Source: Chelativorans petroleitrophicus (GTDB lineage Bacteria; Pseudomonadota; Alphaproteobacteria; Rhizobiales; Rhizobiaceae). Taken from it: a DNA stretch of 64,000 nucleotides. Every line of letters begins with the position of its first letter. The stretch's first letter is position 1. The notes under the pieces are model-generated. The model saw nothing but the letters and a program-made list of their open reading frames with translations. It was not told the DNA's origin and did no database searches. The position numbers and the translations under genes were made by a program. The stretch is taken from NCBI RefSeq assembly GCF_025398195.1, contig NZ_JAODNV010000015.1:1-64000 (forward strand), in the 5' to 3' direction. This document shows, in pieces, positions 8,154 to 17,506 of this stretch.

Positions 8154-9086
8154 ATGAGTGCTCTGCTCTCCGTCATATTGCCTATCTTCGTTCTGATCGG
8201 CGTCGGATTTACAGCGGTTCGCACGCGCTACGTTCCCTCCTCCGTGGTGGAGGCGCTTGGGGCCTTCGTTCTGAACTTCGCCCTTCCGGCGGTCATCCTT
8301 CATGCGCTGTTGCAGCAGGACCTGCAACGGACGCTCGACTGGGGCTACATTTTCGCATATGCGGCCGGCTCCCTGATCGCGTTCGTCGCGATCCTGGCGC
8401 TTTTCCGGCTGGCGATGGGCAAATCATTGTCCCATGCCGCCGCCGCCGCGCTGGGCGCCTCCGCCTCGAACAGCGGCTTTGTTGGCTTTCCCGTCGCCTC
8501 GCTTGCGCTTGGCGCCCCCGCGCTCGCAGCGCTTCCCCTTTCCATGCTGGTTGAAAACATCATCATCATTCCGCTGGCGCTCGCGCTGGGGGAGGCCAGC
8601 ACTCAGAAGGGGGAGGGGCTCCGCGACATACTTTCGGGAACGCTTCGGCGCCTTTCACGCACGCCTCTGATCGTGGCCATTTTCATGGGCGTGGTCCTTT
8701 CGGCGGCTGGCGTGAGCCTGCCGCAGCCGCTTTCCACCGCGCTCAAGATGATGGCAGACGCGTCCGTTCCATGCGCGCTTTTCGTGGTGGGAGGAACGCT
8801 CGCGGGGCTGAAGGCCGGGTCCATCGCGGGCGACATCATGGCGATCGTGGCGGGAAAGCTTCTTCTGCATCCGCTTGCGGTCGGCGCGGGGTTTCTGCTC
8901 GCCGGAGACGTGCCGGCTGAGCTCATGGCCGCCGGCCTCATATTGGCAAGCTCGCCCATGCTGACGGTCTATCCCATCCTCGGCGCGCGGCTGGGCCATG
9001 GCGGAATGTGCGCGGCGGCGCTGCTGATTGCGACCACGGCGAGTTTCCTGACCCTGATCGCCGTTCTCGGCCTTGTCCGTCCATAG
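8154..9086 (+). CDS. AEC family (auxin efflux carrier/malonate-type) transporter
   Basis: A 310-aa membrane protein with about ten hydrophobic segments in two five-helix halves, typical of the auxin efflux carrier/MdcF family. Visible family features are the N-terminal LPIFVLIGVGF helix, the FALPAVILHAL segment and the NSGFVGFPVA motif. Bacterial members move malonate or other small organic acids, usually uncharacterised. The ATG at 8154 directly follows a dispersed palindromic repeat whose GGAA may serve as ribosome binding site. It follows the GntR gene by 193 bp in the same direction, so a role in the same pathway is possible but unproven. Confidence 0.75.
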   Translation: MSALLSVILPIFVLIGVGFTAVRTRYVPSSVVEALGAFVLNFALPAVILHALLQQDLQRTLDWGYIFAYAAGSLIAFVAILALFRLAMGKSLSHAAAAALGASASNSGFVGFPVASLALGAPALAALPLSMLVENIIIIPLALALGEASTQKGEGLRDILSGTLRRLSRTPLIVAIFMGVVLSAAGVSLPQPLSTALKMMADASVPCALFVVGGTLAGLKAGSIAGDIMAIVAGKLLLHPLAVGAGFLLAGDVPAELMAAGLILASSPMLTVYPILGARLGHGGMCAAALLIATTASFLTLIAVLGLVRP

Positions 9087-9262
9087 ACCGGAGACGGCAG
9101 CTTCCCGCTCCGAGGGGTCTTGAAGGCTCGGGGCAGGGTTGCCCAGGGAACAGTCTCACGCTCCCGCCGTTGCATTGCGCGGAAAGGAGGGGATGACACT
9201 CCCGCTCCGCTGGCGTCTGGGCGGCCGGTCTGAGCGAGGATTTCGCCCTGCGGGAACCGAGT

Positions 9263-10591
9263 ATGAATCAGGAAGGAACGGTAGCGGCACAGCCGCGCGC
9301 CCCGCGCATCGTCATTGTGGGGGGAGGCTTTGCCGGTCTCGAAGTGGCGAAGGCGCTGGGCCGCGCCGGTCTTCCGGCCGTAATGCTCGACCGGCAGAAC
9401 CATCATCTTTTCCAGCCTCTGCTCTATCAGGTGGCCACGGCCGCGCTTTCGGCCACCGATGTGGCTGAGCCGATCCGCAAGGTGCTGAGGCGGTATGAAA
9501 GCGTGCAGGTCCTTCTCGGCGAGGTTTCGGAGATCGACACCGCCCGCAATACGCTGCGTTTGGCCGACGGGCTGGTGCTTGGCTATGATTATCTCGTGCT
9601 CGCCACCGGTGCGGGGCACAGCTATTTCGGCCATGACGATTGGGCCGAGAGAGCGCCGGGGCTGAAGACGCTTGGCGATGCGCGGCGCATCCGCGCGCTT
9701 GCACTGCTCGCCTTCGAGCGTGCGGAGCGCGCGATTGAGCCTGACGAGCAGGCGAGACTGATGACCATCGCCATTGTCGGCGGCGGGCCCACCGGGGTGG
9801 AGCTTGCAGGCTCGCTTGCCGAGCTGCGCCGCTACACGCTGGCACGCGATTTCAGGAGCGCCCGGCCGGAGGCGGCCAAGATCATGCTTATCGAGGCCGG
9901 CCCCCGAATCCTGCCGGCCTTCTTGCCGGAGACGTCCGATTACGCCCGGCGGCGCCTGGAAAAGCTGGGGGTGGACGTTTTCACCGGAACGCCGGTGGAG
10001 GATATCGGCGAGGACACCATCACCTTTGCGGGCCACACGGTTCCCGTTGGCGTTGTGCTGTGGGCCGCAGGCGTGGCCGCATCGCCGCTCGGCGCGCAAC
10101 TCGGCGCCCCGACGGATAGGGCCGGCCGCGTTATGGTGGATGAGTGCCTGCGGGCCCAGGGCCTTTCCAATGTCTTCGTGCTTGGCGACGCAGCGGCTTT
10201 CACGGACCCTGCCGGCAAACCGCTGCCCGGGCTGGCGCAGGTTGCCAAGCAGCAGGGCATCCATCTCGGACAGGGCCTTGCGCGGCACATCAGGACGGGC
10301 GCGCCGCTTGAGCCCTTCGAATATCGCAGCCGGGGCAACACGGCGATCATCGGGCGTCACGCCGCAGTCTTCGAGCGGGAGCGCCTGAGGCTCAAAGGCT
10401 GGATCGCCTGGCTCGCCTGGGCCATCATTCATGTCTATCTGCTGGTCGGCTTCCAGCACCGGATGATGGTTTCGCTACAGTGGCTCTGGCGCTATCTCAC
10501 CTTCGAGCGTGGCGCCCGCGTCATGACGGAAGAAAGCTTCGACGTGCGCACGGCCAGGTTGCCGACCCGCACCAGAACCTCGGGCAAGTGA
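9263..10591 (+). CDS. ndh: Type II NADH dehydrogenase (NDH-2)
   Basis: A 442-aa FAD-dependent pyridine nucleotide oxidoreductase. An N-terminal FAD motif (IVGGGFAGLEVAKAL), a second Rossmann motif for NAD(P)H (IVGGGPTGVELAGSLAEL, about residue 172) and VFVLGDAA near residue 308 are present. The hydrophobic C-terminal stretch WIAWLAWAIIHVYLLVGF matches the membrane anchor of NDH-2. It passes electrons from NADH to quinone without proton pumping. It is convergent with the dehydrogenase at 10616. No start problem is evident. Confidence 0.82.
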   Translation: MNQEGTVAAQPRAPRIVIVGGGFAGLEVAKALGRAGLPAVMLDRQNHHLFQPLLYQVATAALSATDVAEPIRKVLRRYESVQVLLGEVSEIDTARNTLRLADGLVLGYDYLVLATGAGHSYFGHDDWAERAPGLKTLGDARRIRALALLAFERAERAIEPDEQARLMTIAIVGGGPTGVELAGSLAELRRYTLARDFRSARPEAAKIMLIEAGPRILPAFLPETSDYARRRLEKLGVDVFTGTPVEDIGEDTITFAGHTVPVGVVLWAAGVAASPLGAQLGAPTDRAGRVMVDECLRAQGLSNVFVLGDAAAFTDPAGKPLPGLAQVAKQQGIHLGQGLARHIRTGAPLEPFEYRSRGNTAIIGRHAAVFERERLRLKGWIAWLAWAIIHVYLLVGFQHRMMVSLQWLWRYLTFERGARVMTEESFDVRTARLPTRTRTSGK

Positions 10592-10615
10592 AGTTTCAGG
10601 TCCATCGGGTGGGGG

Positions 10616-11653
10616 CTATGCGGGCATCTCGATCTGCACCTTCACCTGCCCGCGGGGCGCCTCGGCCGCGAACTCGAACGCTTCCACGCTTTCCTCGAAG
10701 GAAAAGGTTTTCGTGATCAGGGGCGAGACATCGATCGCGCTGGAGGCGAGCATGGCGACACAGCGCGGGAAGACGTGCGCATAGCGGAACACGTTCTCGA
10801 TGCGCGCCTCCTTGATCTGCGCGGCTGAGACGTCATAGGCGATGGGCGAGAGGGGGATGCCCACAAAGACCACCGTGCCGCCGGGGCAGAGCGGGTCGAA
10901 AACCTCCGCAGCCGCCCTTTCGTTGCCCGAGCATTCGAAGACGATGTCGGCGCCCCAGCCGTCCGTTTCCCTTTTGACCCGATCCGCGAGATTTTCGGAG
11001 CGTACGTTCACTGGAGTGACCGGCCCGAGCCTGCTTGCGATGTCCAGCTTCGCCTCGTCCACATCGCTGACGATCACCCGTGCGCAGCCCGCGGCCAATG
11101 CCGCAAGAACGGTCACGAGGCCGATCGGCCCGGCTCCGGTTACAACCGCTATGTCCCCGGGCTTCACCCGCGCCTTCGTGGCGGCATGAACGCCGACGGC
11201 AAGCGGCTCCACCATGGCGCCGGCCGCGAAGGAGACGTTGTCCGGAAGCTTGAAGGTGAAGTCGGCCGGATGCACGACAGTCGGGCGAAGCACGCCGTGA
11301 ACGGGCGGCGTCGCCCAGAAGCGCACTGCAGGATCGAGATTATAGAGGCCGAGACGAGTGGCCCGGCTGTTGGGGTCGGGGATGCCGGGCTCCATGCAGA
11401 CACGGTCGCCGGGCTTGAACTCCGTGACCTCCGCGCCCGTTTCGACTACGACGCCGGCCGCCTCATGGCCGAGAATCATCGGCTCGCGGACGACGAACGG
11501 GCCGATCGCGCCGTGGGTGTAGTAATGGACGTCGCTGCCGCACACGCCGACGGTGCGGAGCGCAATTCGCAGGTCGCGCGGTCCGAGCGTCTCCTTGAGG
11601 GGAAAGTCCCGCAGCGAGAGTTTCAACTTTTCTTCCAGTACCAGTGCCTTCAC
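10616..11653 (-). CDS. Xylitol/sorbitol dehydrogenase-like zinc alcohol dehydrogenase
   Basis: A 345-aa medium-chain dehydrogenase. It has the catalytic zinc region ([21 protein letters not shown]), the NAD-binding motif GAGPIGLV and a polyol-dehydrogenase overall sequence. The lobe that in most relatives binds structural zinc has lost all four cysteines (segment [17 protein letters not shown]), as in the rhizobial xylitol dehydrogenase subgroup. The start is GTG at 11653, seven nucleotides after GGAGG; the frame remains open upstream through cydB but that part is not coding in this frame. It is 56 bp downstream of cydB and probably co-transcribed with it. Confidence 0.78.
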   Translation of the reverse strand: MKALVLEEKLKLSLRDFPLKETLGPRDLRIALRTVGVCGSDVHYYTHGAIGPFVVREPMILGHEAAGVVVETGAEVTEFKPGDRVCMEPGIPDPNSRATRLGLYNLDPAVRFWATPPVHGVLRPTVVHPADFTFKLPDNVSFAAGAMVEPLAVGVHAATKARVKPGDIAVVTGAGPIGLVTVLAALAAGCARVIVSDVDEAKLDIASRLGPVTPVNVRSENLADRVKRETDGWGADIVFECSGNERAAAEVFDPLCPGGTVVFVGIPLSPIAYDVSAAQIKEARIENVFRYAHVFPRCVAMLASSAIDVSPLITKTFSFEESVEAFEFAAEAPRGQVKVQIEMPA

Positions 11654-11709
11654 GGCAAGCCTCCGTTGCTGCGGAGCGCACACGAGGTCGCTCCCGGCTC
11701 GTTCGCGGA

Positions 11710-12723
11710 TCAGTGATAGCCTTCGCCCGGCGCTATCTTGCCGCGGAACACCCAGTAGACGAAGGCAGTGTAGCCGAGCACGAGAGGCAGAAGGAAGATC
11801 GTGCCCATCAGGAAGAAAATCTGGGAGGCGGGCGCAGCGGCCGTGTCCCAGAAGGTCAGGTCCGGCGGCACGAGATAGGGCACGTTGGAGATGACGAGTC
11901 CCGCATAGCCGAGCAGGAAGAGGACGATTGTGCCGAAGAAGGGAACGGCCTCGCGGCCCTGCCCGATTGCGCGCCACACGATGTAGGCCACGAGCACCGC
12001 CGCCAGGGGGATGGGCCAGAGCAGGAAGATGTTGGGCGTGGAGAACCAGCGCTCCGCGACGCGATCGATGGCAAGCGGCGTCCAAAGGCTGATGACCACC
12101 ATTGCCGCCATGACGACGAGAAGCAGCGTGGGCGCCAGACGCCGGCCAAGGTCCTGCACGGGGCCGGAGGTGCGCATGATGAGCCAGGTGGCGCCCAGCA
12201 GGGCATAGCCCGTGACCACCGACAGGCCGACGAAGATCGAGAAGGGTGTCAGCCAGTCGAACGGCCCGCCTGCGAACTGGCGATCCTCCACGGCAACGCC
12301 CTGCAGGAGGCCGCCGAGGATCACGCCCTGAAGGAAGGAAGCAATGATGGAGCCGCCCGCAAAGGCGATGTCCCATTTGCGGTGACGGGGCTTGGCGATC
12401 CATCGAAACTCGAAGGCGACGCCACGGAAGACCAGCGCCAGAAGCATGCCGATCACCGGCAGGTAGAGGGCCGGCATGATGATCGAATAGGCGAGAGGGA
12501 AGGCGACCCACAACCCGCCGCCGCCCAAAACGAGCCAGGTCTCGTTGCCGTCCCAGAAGGGAGCGACGGAGTTCATCATCACGTCGCGCTCCTCCTCGCG
12601 GCGGGCGAAGGGGAACAGGATGGCTATGCCGAGATCGAAGCCGTCGAGGATGACATACATGGCCACGGCGGTGCCGATGAGGCCTGCCCAGATAACGGGG
12701 AGATACCATTCCATAGCCGTCAT
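11710..12723 (-). CDS. cydB: Cytochrome bd-type (CIO) ubiquinol oxidase subunit II
   Basis: A 337-aa polytopic subunit with about eight membrane segments. It begins [29 protein letters not shown], where the conserved GFDLG motif of CydB is visible. It starts in an ATGA overlap with the stop codon of cydA. With CydA it forms a quinol-oxidising, oxygen-reducing complex that does not pump protons. No CydX-type small subunit gene is seen in the 56 bp downstream. Confidence 0.88.
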   Translation of the reverse strand: MTAMEWYLPVIWAGLIGTAVAMYVILDGFDLGIAILFPFARREEERDVMMNSVAPFWDGNETWLVLGGGGLWVAFPLAYSIIMPALYLPVIGMLLALVFRGVAFEFRWIAKPRHRKWDIAFAGGSIIASFLQGVILGGLLQGVAVEDRQFAGGPFDWLTPFSIFVGLSVVTGYALLGATWLIMRTSGPVQDLGRRLAPTLLLVVMAAMVVISLWTPLAIDRVAERWFSTPNIFLLWPIPLAAVLVAYIVWRAIGQGREAVPFFGTIVLFLLGYAGLVISNVPYLVPPDLTFWDTAAAPASQIFFLMGTIFLLPLVLGYTAFVYWVFRGKIAPGEGYH

Positions 12724-14156
12724 CCCTTCGGTGCGGTGAGCGGGCGGCCGGGGCCTTCGCCGGGCTCCCTGCCGGTTGCTTCGCGCGCGGCTTCCTCGGC
12801 CGCGGACATCGGCCTGTTGGGCAGGCCCGCCGCCGCTTCGATCGCCTCGCCCATGGGCCCGCGGTTGATGAGCCGGTTGATGTAGAAGATGCCCATCGTG
12901 AAGACGACGCCGTAGATGAAGACGAACAGGGCCAACGTGCTTGCGACGCTGGCGCCCGGGACGGGAGAGACGCCGTCAACGGTTCGCATGAGGCCATGCA
13001 CCAGCCAGGGCTGCCGGCCCTGCTCGGTGACGAACCAGCCAGCGACGATGGCGACGAAGCCGAGGGGCCACATATAGGAGGCCGTGCGTAGGAACAGCGA
13101 GTTGTCGAACAGCCTCCCGCGCCACCAAAGGTAAAGACCCCAGAATCCGGTCGCGATCAGCAGAAGGCCGATGCCGACCATAAGGCGGAAAGTGAAGAAG
13201 ACATTGACGACGGGCGGCCATTCGTCTTCGGGGAAATCCGCCATGCCGGGATAGGTGCCGTCCCAGTCGTGGGTGAGGATCAGCGAGCCGAGATGCGGAA
13301 TGGCGATCTCGAAGTGATTTGTCCGCTCCTCCTCGTCCGGCAGGCCGAACAGGACGAGATGGCCGGGTTCCTCTCCGCTCCAGTGGCCTTCCATCGCCGC
13401 CACCTTGACCGGCTGATGCTCCAGCGTGTTGAGGCCGTGCAGGTCGCCGATCACGAGCTGTAGCGGGGCCGAAACCGCGATCATGCCGACGGCCATGCGG
13501 AGCATCGTGCGGCTTTCCTCACCATGCCGTCCGGCAAGCAGATAGCGCGCACCCACGGCCAGCACGACGGCCGCGGTCGTCAGATACGCCGCGTTCAGCA
13601 TATGGGCGAAGCGGTAGGGGAAACTGGGATTGAAGATCACCCGCAGCCAGTCGACCGGGTAGGCGATCCCGTCGCGAACCTCATGGCCGGCAGGGGTCTG
13701 CATCCAGCTGTTGGCGGAAAGAATCCAGAAGGCGCTGGTGGCCGTGCCGAGGGCCACGAGCACCGAGGCCAGCGTGATCAGCCAGGGCGGAAGCCGGTTC
13801 CAGCCGAACAGAAGGATGCCGAGGAAGGTCGCTTCCAGATAGAAGGCCATCAGCACTTCGTAGCCGATGAGCGGCCCGATCACATTGCCCGAGAACTCGG
13901 AGAAGCGGCTCCAGTTCGTGCCGAACTGATAGGAAAGCACGATGCCGGACACCACGCCCATGGCGAAGGATATGGCAAAGATCTTGGTCCAGAAGCGCGC
14001 CAGCCGATGATATTTTTCCTGGCCGGTGCGCATCCACATCAGAAGGAGTACGGCGATGTAGGCCGACAGGCCAATGGTGAAGGCCGGAAAGATGATGTGG
14101 AAGGAGACGGTGAAGGCAAACTGGATGCGCGCCAGCGTCACTGGATCAAATTCCAT
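12720..14156 (-). CDS. cydA: Cytochrome bd-type (CIO) ubiquinol oxidase subunit I
   Basis: A 478-aa subunit I carrying the haems. Conserved features are the early His in the first helix ([13 protein letters not shown]), the Q-loop region ([21 protein letters not shown]) and the later [16 protein letters not shown]. The Q-loop is short, placing it with the cyanide-insensitive CIO type rather than long-loop E. coli CydA. The ATG at 14156 follows GGAGAGGG; a TTG four codons upstream is rejected. It heads the cydA-cydB-dehydrogenase unit. Confidence 0.88.
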   Translation of the reverse strand: MEFDPVTLARIQFAFTVSFHIIFPAFTIGLSAYIAVLLLMWMRTGQEKYHRLARFWTKIFAISFAMGVVSGIVLSYQFGTNWSRFSEFSGNVIGPLIGYEVLMAFYLEATFLGILLFGWNRLPPWLITLASVLVALGTATSAFWILSANSWMQTPAGHEVRDGIAYPVDWLRVIFNPSFPYRFAHMLNAAYLTTAAVVLAVGARYLLAGRHGEESRTMLRMAVGMIAVSAPLQLVIGDLHGLNTLEHQPVKVAAMEGHWSGEEPGHLVLFGLPDEEERTNHFEIAIPHLGSLILTHDWDGTYPGMADFPEDEWPPVVNVFFTFRLMVGIGLLLIATGFWGLYLWWRGRLFDNSLFLRTASYMWPLGFVAIVAGWFVTEQGRQPWLVHGLMRTVDGVSPVPGASVASTLALFVFIYGVVFTMGIFYINRLINRGPMGEAIEAAAGLPNRPMSAAEEAAREATGREPGEGPGRPLTAPKG

Positions 14157-14354
14157 GACCCTCTCCAATCGCCCCGCGCCCCGCGTGAACCGGCTACATA
14201 ATTGGGAAAGAGTGGCGGCGTGTCCAGCCCTGGGAGGGAAACTGCGTCAAGGTGAGGCGGCTTCCGCACAGTGCCTGCGCCCCGGTTGCGGGCGGAACCG
14301 GCTGGTCACGCCGGCTTCAGCGGCATCATAAAGCGGGAGCGGGGTCAAAACGAA

Positions 14355-14401
14355 CCGGCCGGTTGCCGTCGCGCGCATGGCGATCCGAAGCAACCGGCCG
14401 G
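14355..14401 (-). terminator. Probable terminator downstream of the GH172 gene
   Basis: Perfect 12-bp inverted repeat (CCGGCCGGTTGC / GCAACCGGCCGG) with a 23-nt loop, followed on the minus strand by TTCGTTTT. It lies 40 bp past the last gene of the sugar operon and before the cydA promoter region. Confidence 0.6.
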
Positions 14402-14440
14402 GCGGTTTTCAGGTCAGGAAAAATCGTCGTCCGTTACCGG

Positions 14441-15610
14441 TTACCGCTCCTGGAAGGGACGGCGGAATGTCGGCAGGCGGTCGCGTACATCCGGCAGCTT
14501 GTCGAACGGTTTGTGCGGCTCGGCCTGATACCAGAAGGCCACGGATGAGATATCGTCGGAGCGCCGGTTGGCATGGCCGTGCTCAATTGTCACCCGAATC
14601 CGCTTGTGGAAGATCACCGGGTCCTCGATGTGCCAGCGATAGAGCGTGACGGGCTCCGTCCAGTTCGGTCCGCCAGCGGCGATGATGCCGTGATAGGGCC
14701 CGCTATATTCCTGCGTCGGGCACCAGGCCGTGTTGAAGTAGTCCTCCGTTCCTGTGCCGTGGAGCGTGGGAGGCCAGGCATCGTTGGCACCGGGGCTGGA
14801 TTCCGGCCGCGGCTCTATGACCGCCGCCCGCGGCCCGATACGCGGATCCGGCTTGCGCACCGTGTCGGGAACGGAGATGCCCGGCTCCCCGTCGACGAAG
14901 ATCATGTCGTCGCCTTCGCCGTACCAGTCCCAGAGGGCGGAGCGGCGGCGGGAATAGACGTTGAAGAGCACGCCGACATAGTGGCCGTGACCCTCCGCTT
15001 CCAGAATCGTGTAATTGTCCTTGCCGTCCACATTCTCGCCGCCGAACAGGAACTGCTCGTTGGTAAGCCCGGTCTCTTCGAGGCCCTTCGGGCGGTCCTG
15101 CCGGTACTGCGCGTGGAAGCGGCCGAGCCCTTCCTCCAGCGCTTCGTGAAGCTCCAGATCGATGTAGTAGTAGAAGAGCAGATCGTCCTCGGCCTCGTTC
15201 GTCACCGTAAACTTCATGTGGCTTCCGAAGGGCATGGGGAAATAGCAATTGAAGGCTTTCCCGTCCTCCGGGCTTGCCTGCACCGGGAGGCTTGCGAAGT
15301 TCCGCGTCCGCGCGTGCCCCATGCCGAAGAAATCGCCGATCGGGGTTTCGATGCTGGGATGCTCTTCCCCGTCCCAATAGGCGCGCAGCACGATCTTGCG
15401 CAGGAAATCGTCGCTCTTGCAGGCCAGCGTGGCCCAGATATGGGTGACGATGCCGGCGCCGTGATATTCGGCGATCGTCACCGTCTGGCCAGGCTCGATG
15501 TGCAGCCGGTCGTCATTGCCGCCCGTGCGGTCATAGCTCGAAAAGCGGCGCGTTTTGGCCGTCCGTAGTCTGGCAAGTCCCCTGAGCGGTGACAGCCCCG
15601 CATTCGTCAT
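14441..15610 (-). CDS. GH172-family (DUF2961) glycoside hydrolase
   Basis: A 389-aa DUF2961 protein. This family is now CAZy GH172, whose characterised members act on alpha-fructofuranosyl or alpha-arabinofuranosyl linkages. Typical motifs are SSYDRTGGNDD at the N-terminus, MIFVDGE and GTGTEDYFNTAW. The glutamates of the last two motifs correspond to the presumed nucleophile and acid/base. Here they are about 46 residues apart, longer than the roughly 20 expected from the characterised enzyme, because of a Pro-rich insert. No signal peptide is present, so it acts in the cytoplasm on imported oligosaccharide. The ATG at 15610 follows AAGGAGAG. It is the last gene of the LacI-controlled operon. 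Confidence 0.8.
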   Translation of the reverse strand: MTNAGLSPLRGLARLRTAKTRRFSSYDRTGGNDDRLHIEPGQTVTIAEYHGAGIVTHIWATLACKSDDFLRKIVLRAYWDGEEHPSIETPIGDFFGMGHARTRNFASLPVQASPEDGKAFNCYFPMPFGSHMKFTVTNEAEDDLLFYYYIDLELHEALEEGLGRFHAQYRQDRPKGLEETGLTNEQFLFGGENVDGKDNYTILEAEGHGHYVGVLFNVYSRRRSALWDWYGEGDDMIFVDGEPGISVPDTVRKPDPRIGPRAAVIEPRPESSPGANDAWPPTLHGTGTEDYFNTAWCPTQEYSGPYHGIIAAGGPNWTEPVTLYRWHIEDPVIFHKRIRVTIEHGHANRRSDDISSVAFWYQAEPHKPFDKLPDVRDRLPTFRRPFQER

Positions 15611-15633
15611 GTTTCTCTCCTTGTCGGTCGCGG

Positions 15634-16473
15634 CTACTTCAGTCCGCTGGTCTTGATGGATTCCATGATCTGCCGCTGGAAGATCACGAACAGGATGAGC
15701 ATGGGAAGCGCCACGATGGTCGAGGCGGCCATCATGTAGTTCCAGGCGGCCGAATACTGGCTCTGGAAGTTCGCTATCCCCACCTGCACGACCCAGAGGT
15801 TCTGATCGGCCGTGATGGTGAGCGGCCAAAGGAAGGAATTCCAGTTGGCGAGGAAGAACAGGATCGTCAGCGCCGCGAGAATGGGGCGGCTGAGCGGCAG
15901 CACGACGCTCCAGTAGATGCGCCAGTAGCCTGCGCCGTCGATAACGGCGGCCTCCTCGAGCTCGCGCGGCAGCGACAGATAATATTGACGCAAGAGGAAG
16001 ATGCCGAAAGCATTGAAGATCGCGGGCACGATGAGGCCGGCATAGGAGTTGAGCATGCCGAGCGTCTTCACCACGATGAAGAGCGGAACGATGATCACCG
16101 GCAGGGAGACGAGCAGGGTGGAGAAGATGGCGAGGAAGATCGCCTCGCGCCCGGGGAAACGCAGCCGCGCCAGCGCATAGCCCGCCATGGAATGGAACAA
16201 CAGCGCCACGACGGTGACGGTGGCCGACACGATGAAGCTGTTGAACATGTAGCGCAGGAAGGGCACCTCGGTCAGAACATAGATGAAGTTCTGCCACGTG
16301 GGCGCCGCCGGGATCATGTTGGGCGAGAAGGATTCCGCCGGCGTCTTGAAGGCGATCGAGACCATCCAGAAGAGCGGAAACAGCGTCATGGCGGCAAGGA
16401 CGGCAGAGACCGCCATCCAGACGAACTGCAGCAGTCTTGCCTGTGAGGGCGCGAAGAAATGGGGCCTAGGCAT
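15634..16473 (-). CDS. Carbohydrate ABC transporter permease (MalG-like)
   Basis: A 279-aa inner-membrane permease with six predicted helices and the cytoplasmic EAA loop ELEEAAVIDGAG that docks the ATPase. It overlaps the preceding permease gene by 8 bp and is 23 bp from the GH172 gene, so all are in one operon. Sequence class is CUT1 (oligosaccharides). The cognate ATPase gene is not present in the operon. Confidence 0.85.
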   Translation of the reverse strand: MPRPHFFAPSQARLLQFVWMAVSAVLAAMTLFPLFWMVSIAFKTPAESFSPNMIPAAPTWQNFIYVLTEVPFLRYMFNSFIVSATVTVVALLFHSMAGYALARLRFPGREAIFLAIFSTLLVSLPVIIVPLFIVVKTLGMLNSYAGLIVPAIFNAFGIFLLRQYYLSLPRELEEAAVIDGAGYWRIYWSVVLPLSRPILAALTILFFLANWNSFLWPLTITADQNLWVVQVGIANFQSQYSAAWNYMMAASTIVALPMLILFVIFQRQIMESIKTSGLK

Positions 16474-17401
16474 GTTCGAAGCGCCCGCCCCGCGTGAAGA
16501 GGAAGAGGATGGCCGTCATGAGCACGAGGGCCGCCACGAGGATCGAGGCCATTGCCGCCGCGTAGCCGAACGCGCCGAAGCCGAAGGCCTGCTGATAGAT
16601 GTAGATAATCAGTACCGCGGTGGAGTTGGCCGGGCCGCCCTTGGTCATCACGTAGATGATGTCGAAGGCCTGCGCGCCGGCCACCGCCGCCACCATGGAG
16701 ATCATGAGCACGAAGAAGCTCGTGGGTTTGAGCAGGGGCAGCGTGATGTACCAGAAACGCTGTACTGGCCCGGCGCCGTCGATCTCGGCCGCCTCGTAAT
16801 ATTGCACCGGAATGTCCTGCAGCCCTCCCAGAAAGATGAGCATGTAATAGCCCATGAGGAACCAGAGGCTTACTGCCACGACCGCAAGAAGGGCCAGATT
16901 GGGATCGCCCAGAAGGGAGACGCCGGGAAGGCCGAGCGCGGACATCAACCGGCTGAGAATTCCGATCTTGTCCACGGACATGAGCTGCCACACCAGCGCC
17001 ACGACGACGAGGCTCACAACGTGCGGCGCGAAGAACATGGAGCGGATGACGCTGTTGAAGCGGTTCGACTTCTGAACGAGCAGGGCGAGGCCAAGACCGC
17101 AGACGAAGAGAAGCGGCACGAGCAGAATGGCGTAGAGGGCAGTCACGCGCGCGGCCTGCCAGAAGAGCGGGTCACGCATCATGCGCTGATAGTTGGCGAG
17201 GCCGACGAAGCGGTAGCCGCCAAAGCCGTCCACCTCGAAGAAGCCGATGACGAGCGAGAGCACCATCGGCACGCCGAGAAAGATGAAGAGGCCCAGCGCG
17301 TCCGGCAGCACGAACAGGTAGCCGGCGAGCCATTCCCGGTGTTTCGTGGAAAGGCCCCGCTCCTCGCTCGGATAGCTTATCTGCGCAACCTGATCAGTCA
17401 T
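16466..17401 (-). CDS. Carbohydrate ABC transporter permease (MalF-like)
   Basis: A 311-aa CUT1 permease with six or seven membrane helices and the EAA loop YYEAAEIDGAG. It pairs with the MalG-like protein encoded directly downstream. The gene is separated from the binding-protein gene by 105 bp containing a stable hairpin (17438-17464). The N-terminal 25 residues are cytoplasmic and polar. Confidence 0.85.
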   Translation of the reverse strand: MTDQVAQISYPSEERGLSTKHREWLAGYLFVLPDALGLFIFLGVPMVLSLVIGFFEVDGFGGYRFVGLANYQRMMRDPLFWQAARVTALYAILLVPLLFVCGLGLALLVQKSNRFNSVIRSMFFAPHVVSLVVVALVWQLMSVDKIGILSRLMSALGLPGVSLLGDPNLALLAVVAVSLWFLMGYYMLIFLGGLQDIPVQYYEAAEIDGAGPVQRFWYITLPLLKPTSFFVLMISMVAAVAGAQAFDIIYVMTKGGPANSTAVLIIYIYQQAFGFGAFGYAAAMASILVAALVLMTAILFLFTRGGRFEHA

Positions 17402-17437
17402 TCATTTCCCTTCGGCTCCGGGTCGCCAGCGCGGCCG

Positions 17438-17464
17438 CCACCCTCCCCGGGGAGGGGAGGGTGG
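17438..17464. promoter_or_regulatory. Intercistronic hairpin after the sugar-binding-protein gene
   Basis: Perfect 11-bp stem (CCACCCTCCCC / GGGGAGGGTGG) with a 5-nt loop, with no U-run. Its placement matches mRNA-stabilising hairpins that raise binding-protein output over permeases. Confidence 0.5.
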
Positions 17465-17506
17465 CTGGGGCGGCCCCGCCGCATACGGCCGCCCCTGGGA
17501 GGACCG

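Noticed and set aside
10616-12997. 793-codon minus-strand frame joining the dehydrogenase with sequence over cydB
   Set aside because: The N-terminal 448 codons are an off-frame reading of cydB; the dehydrogenase has its own GTG and ribosome site at 11653.
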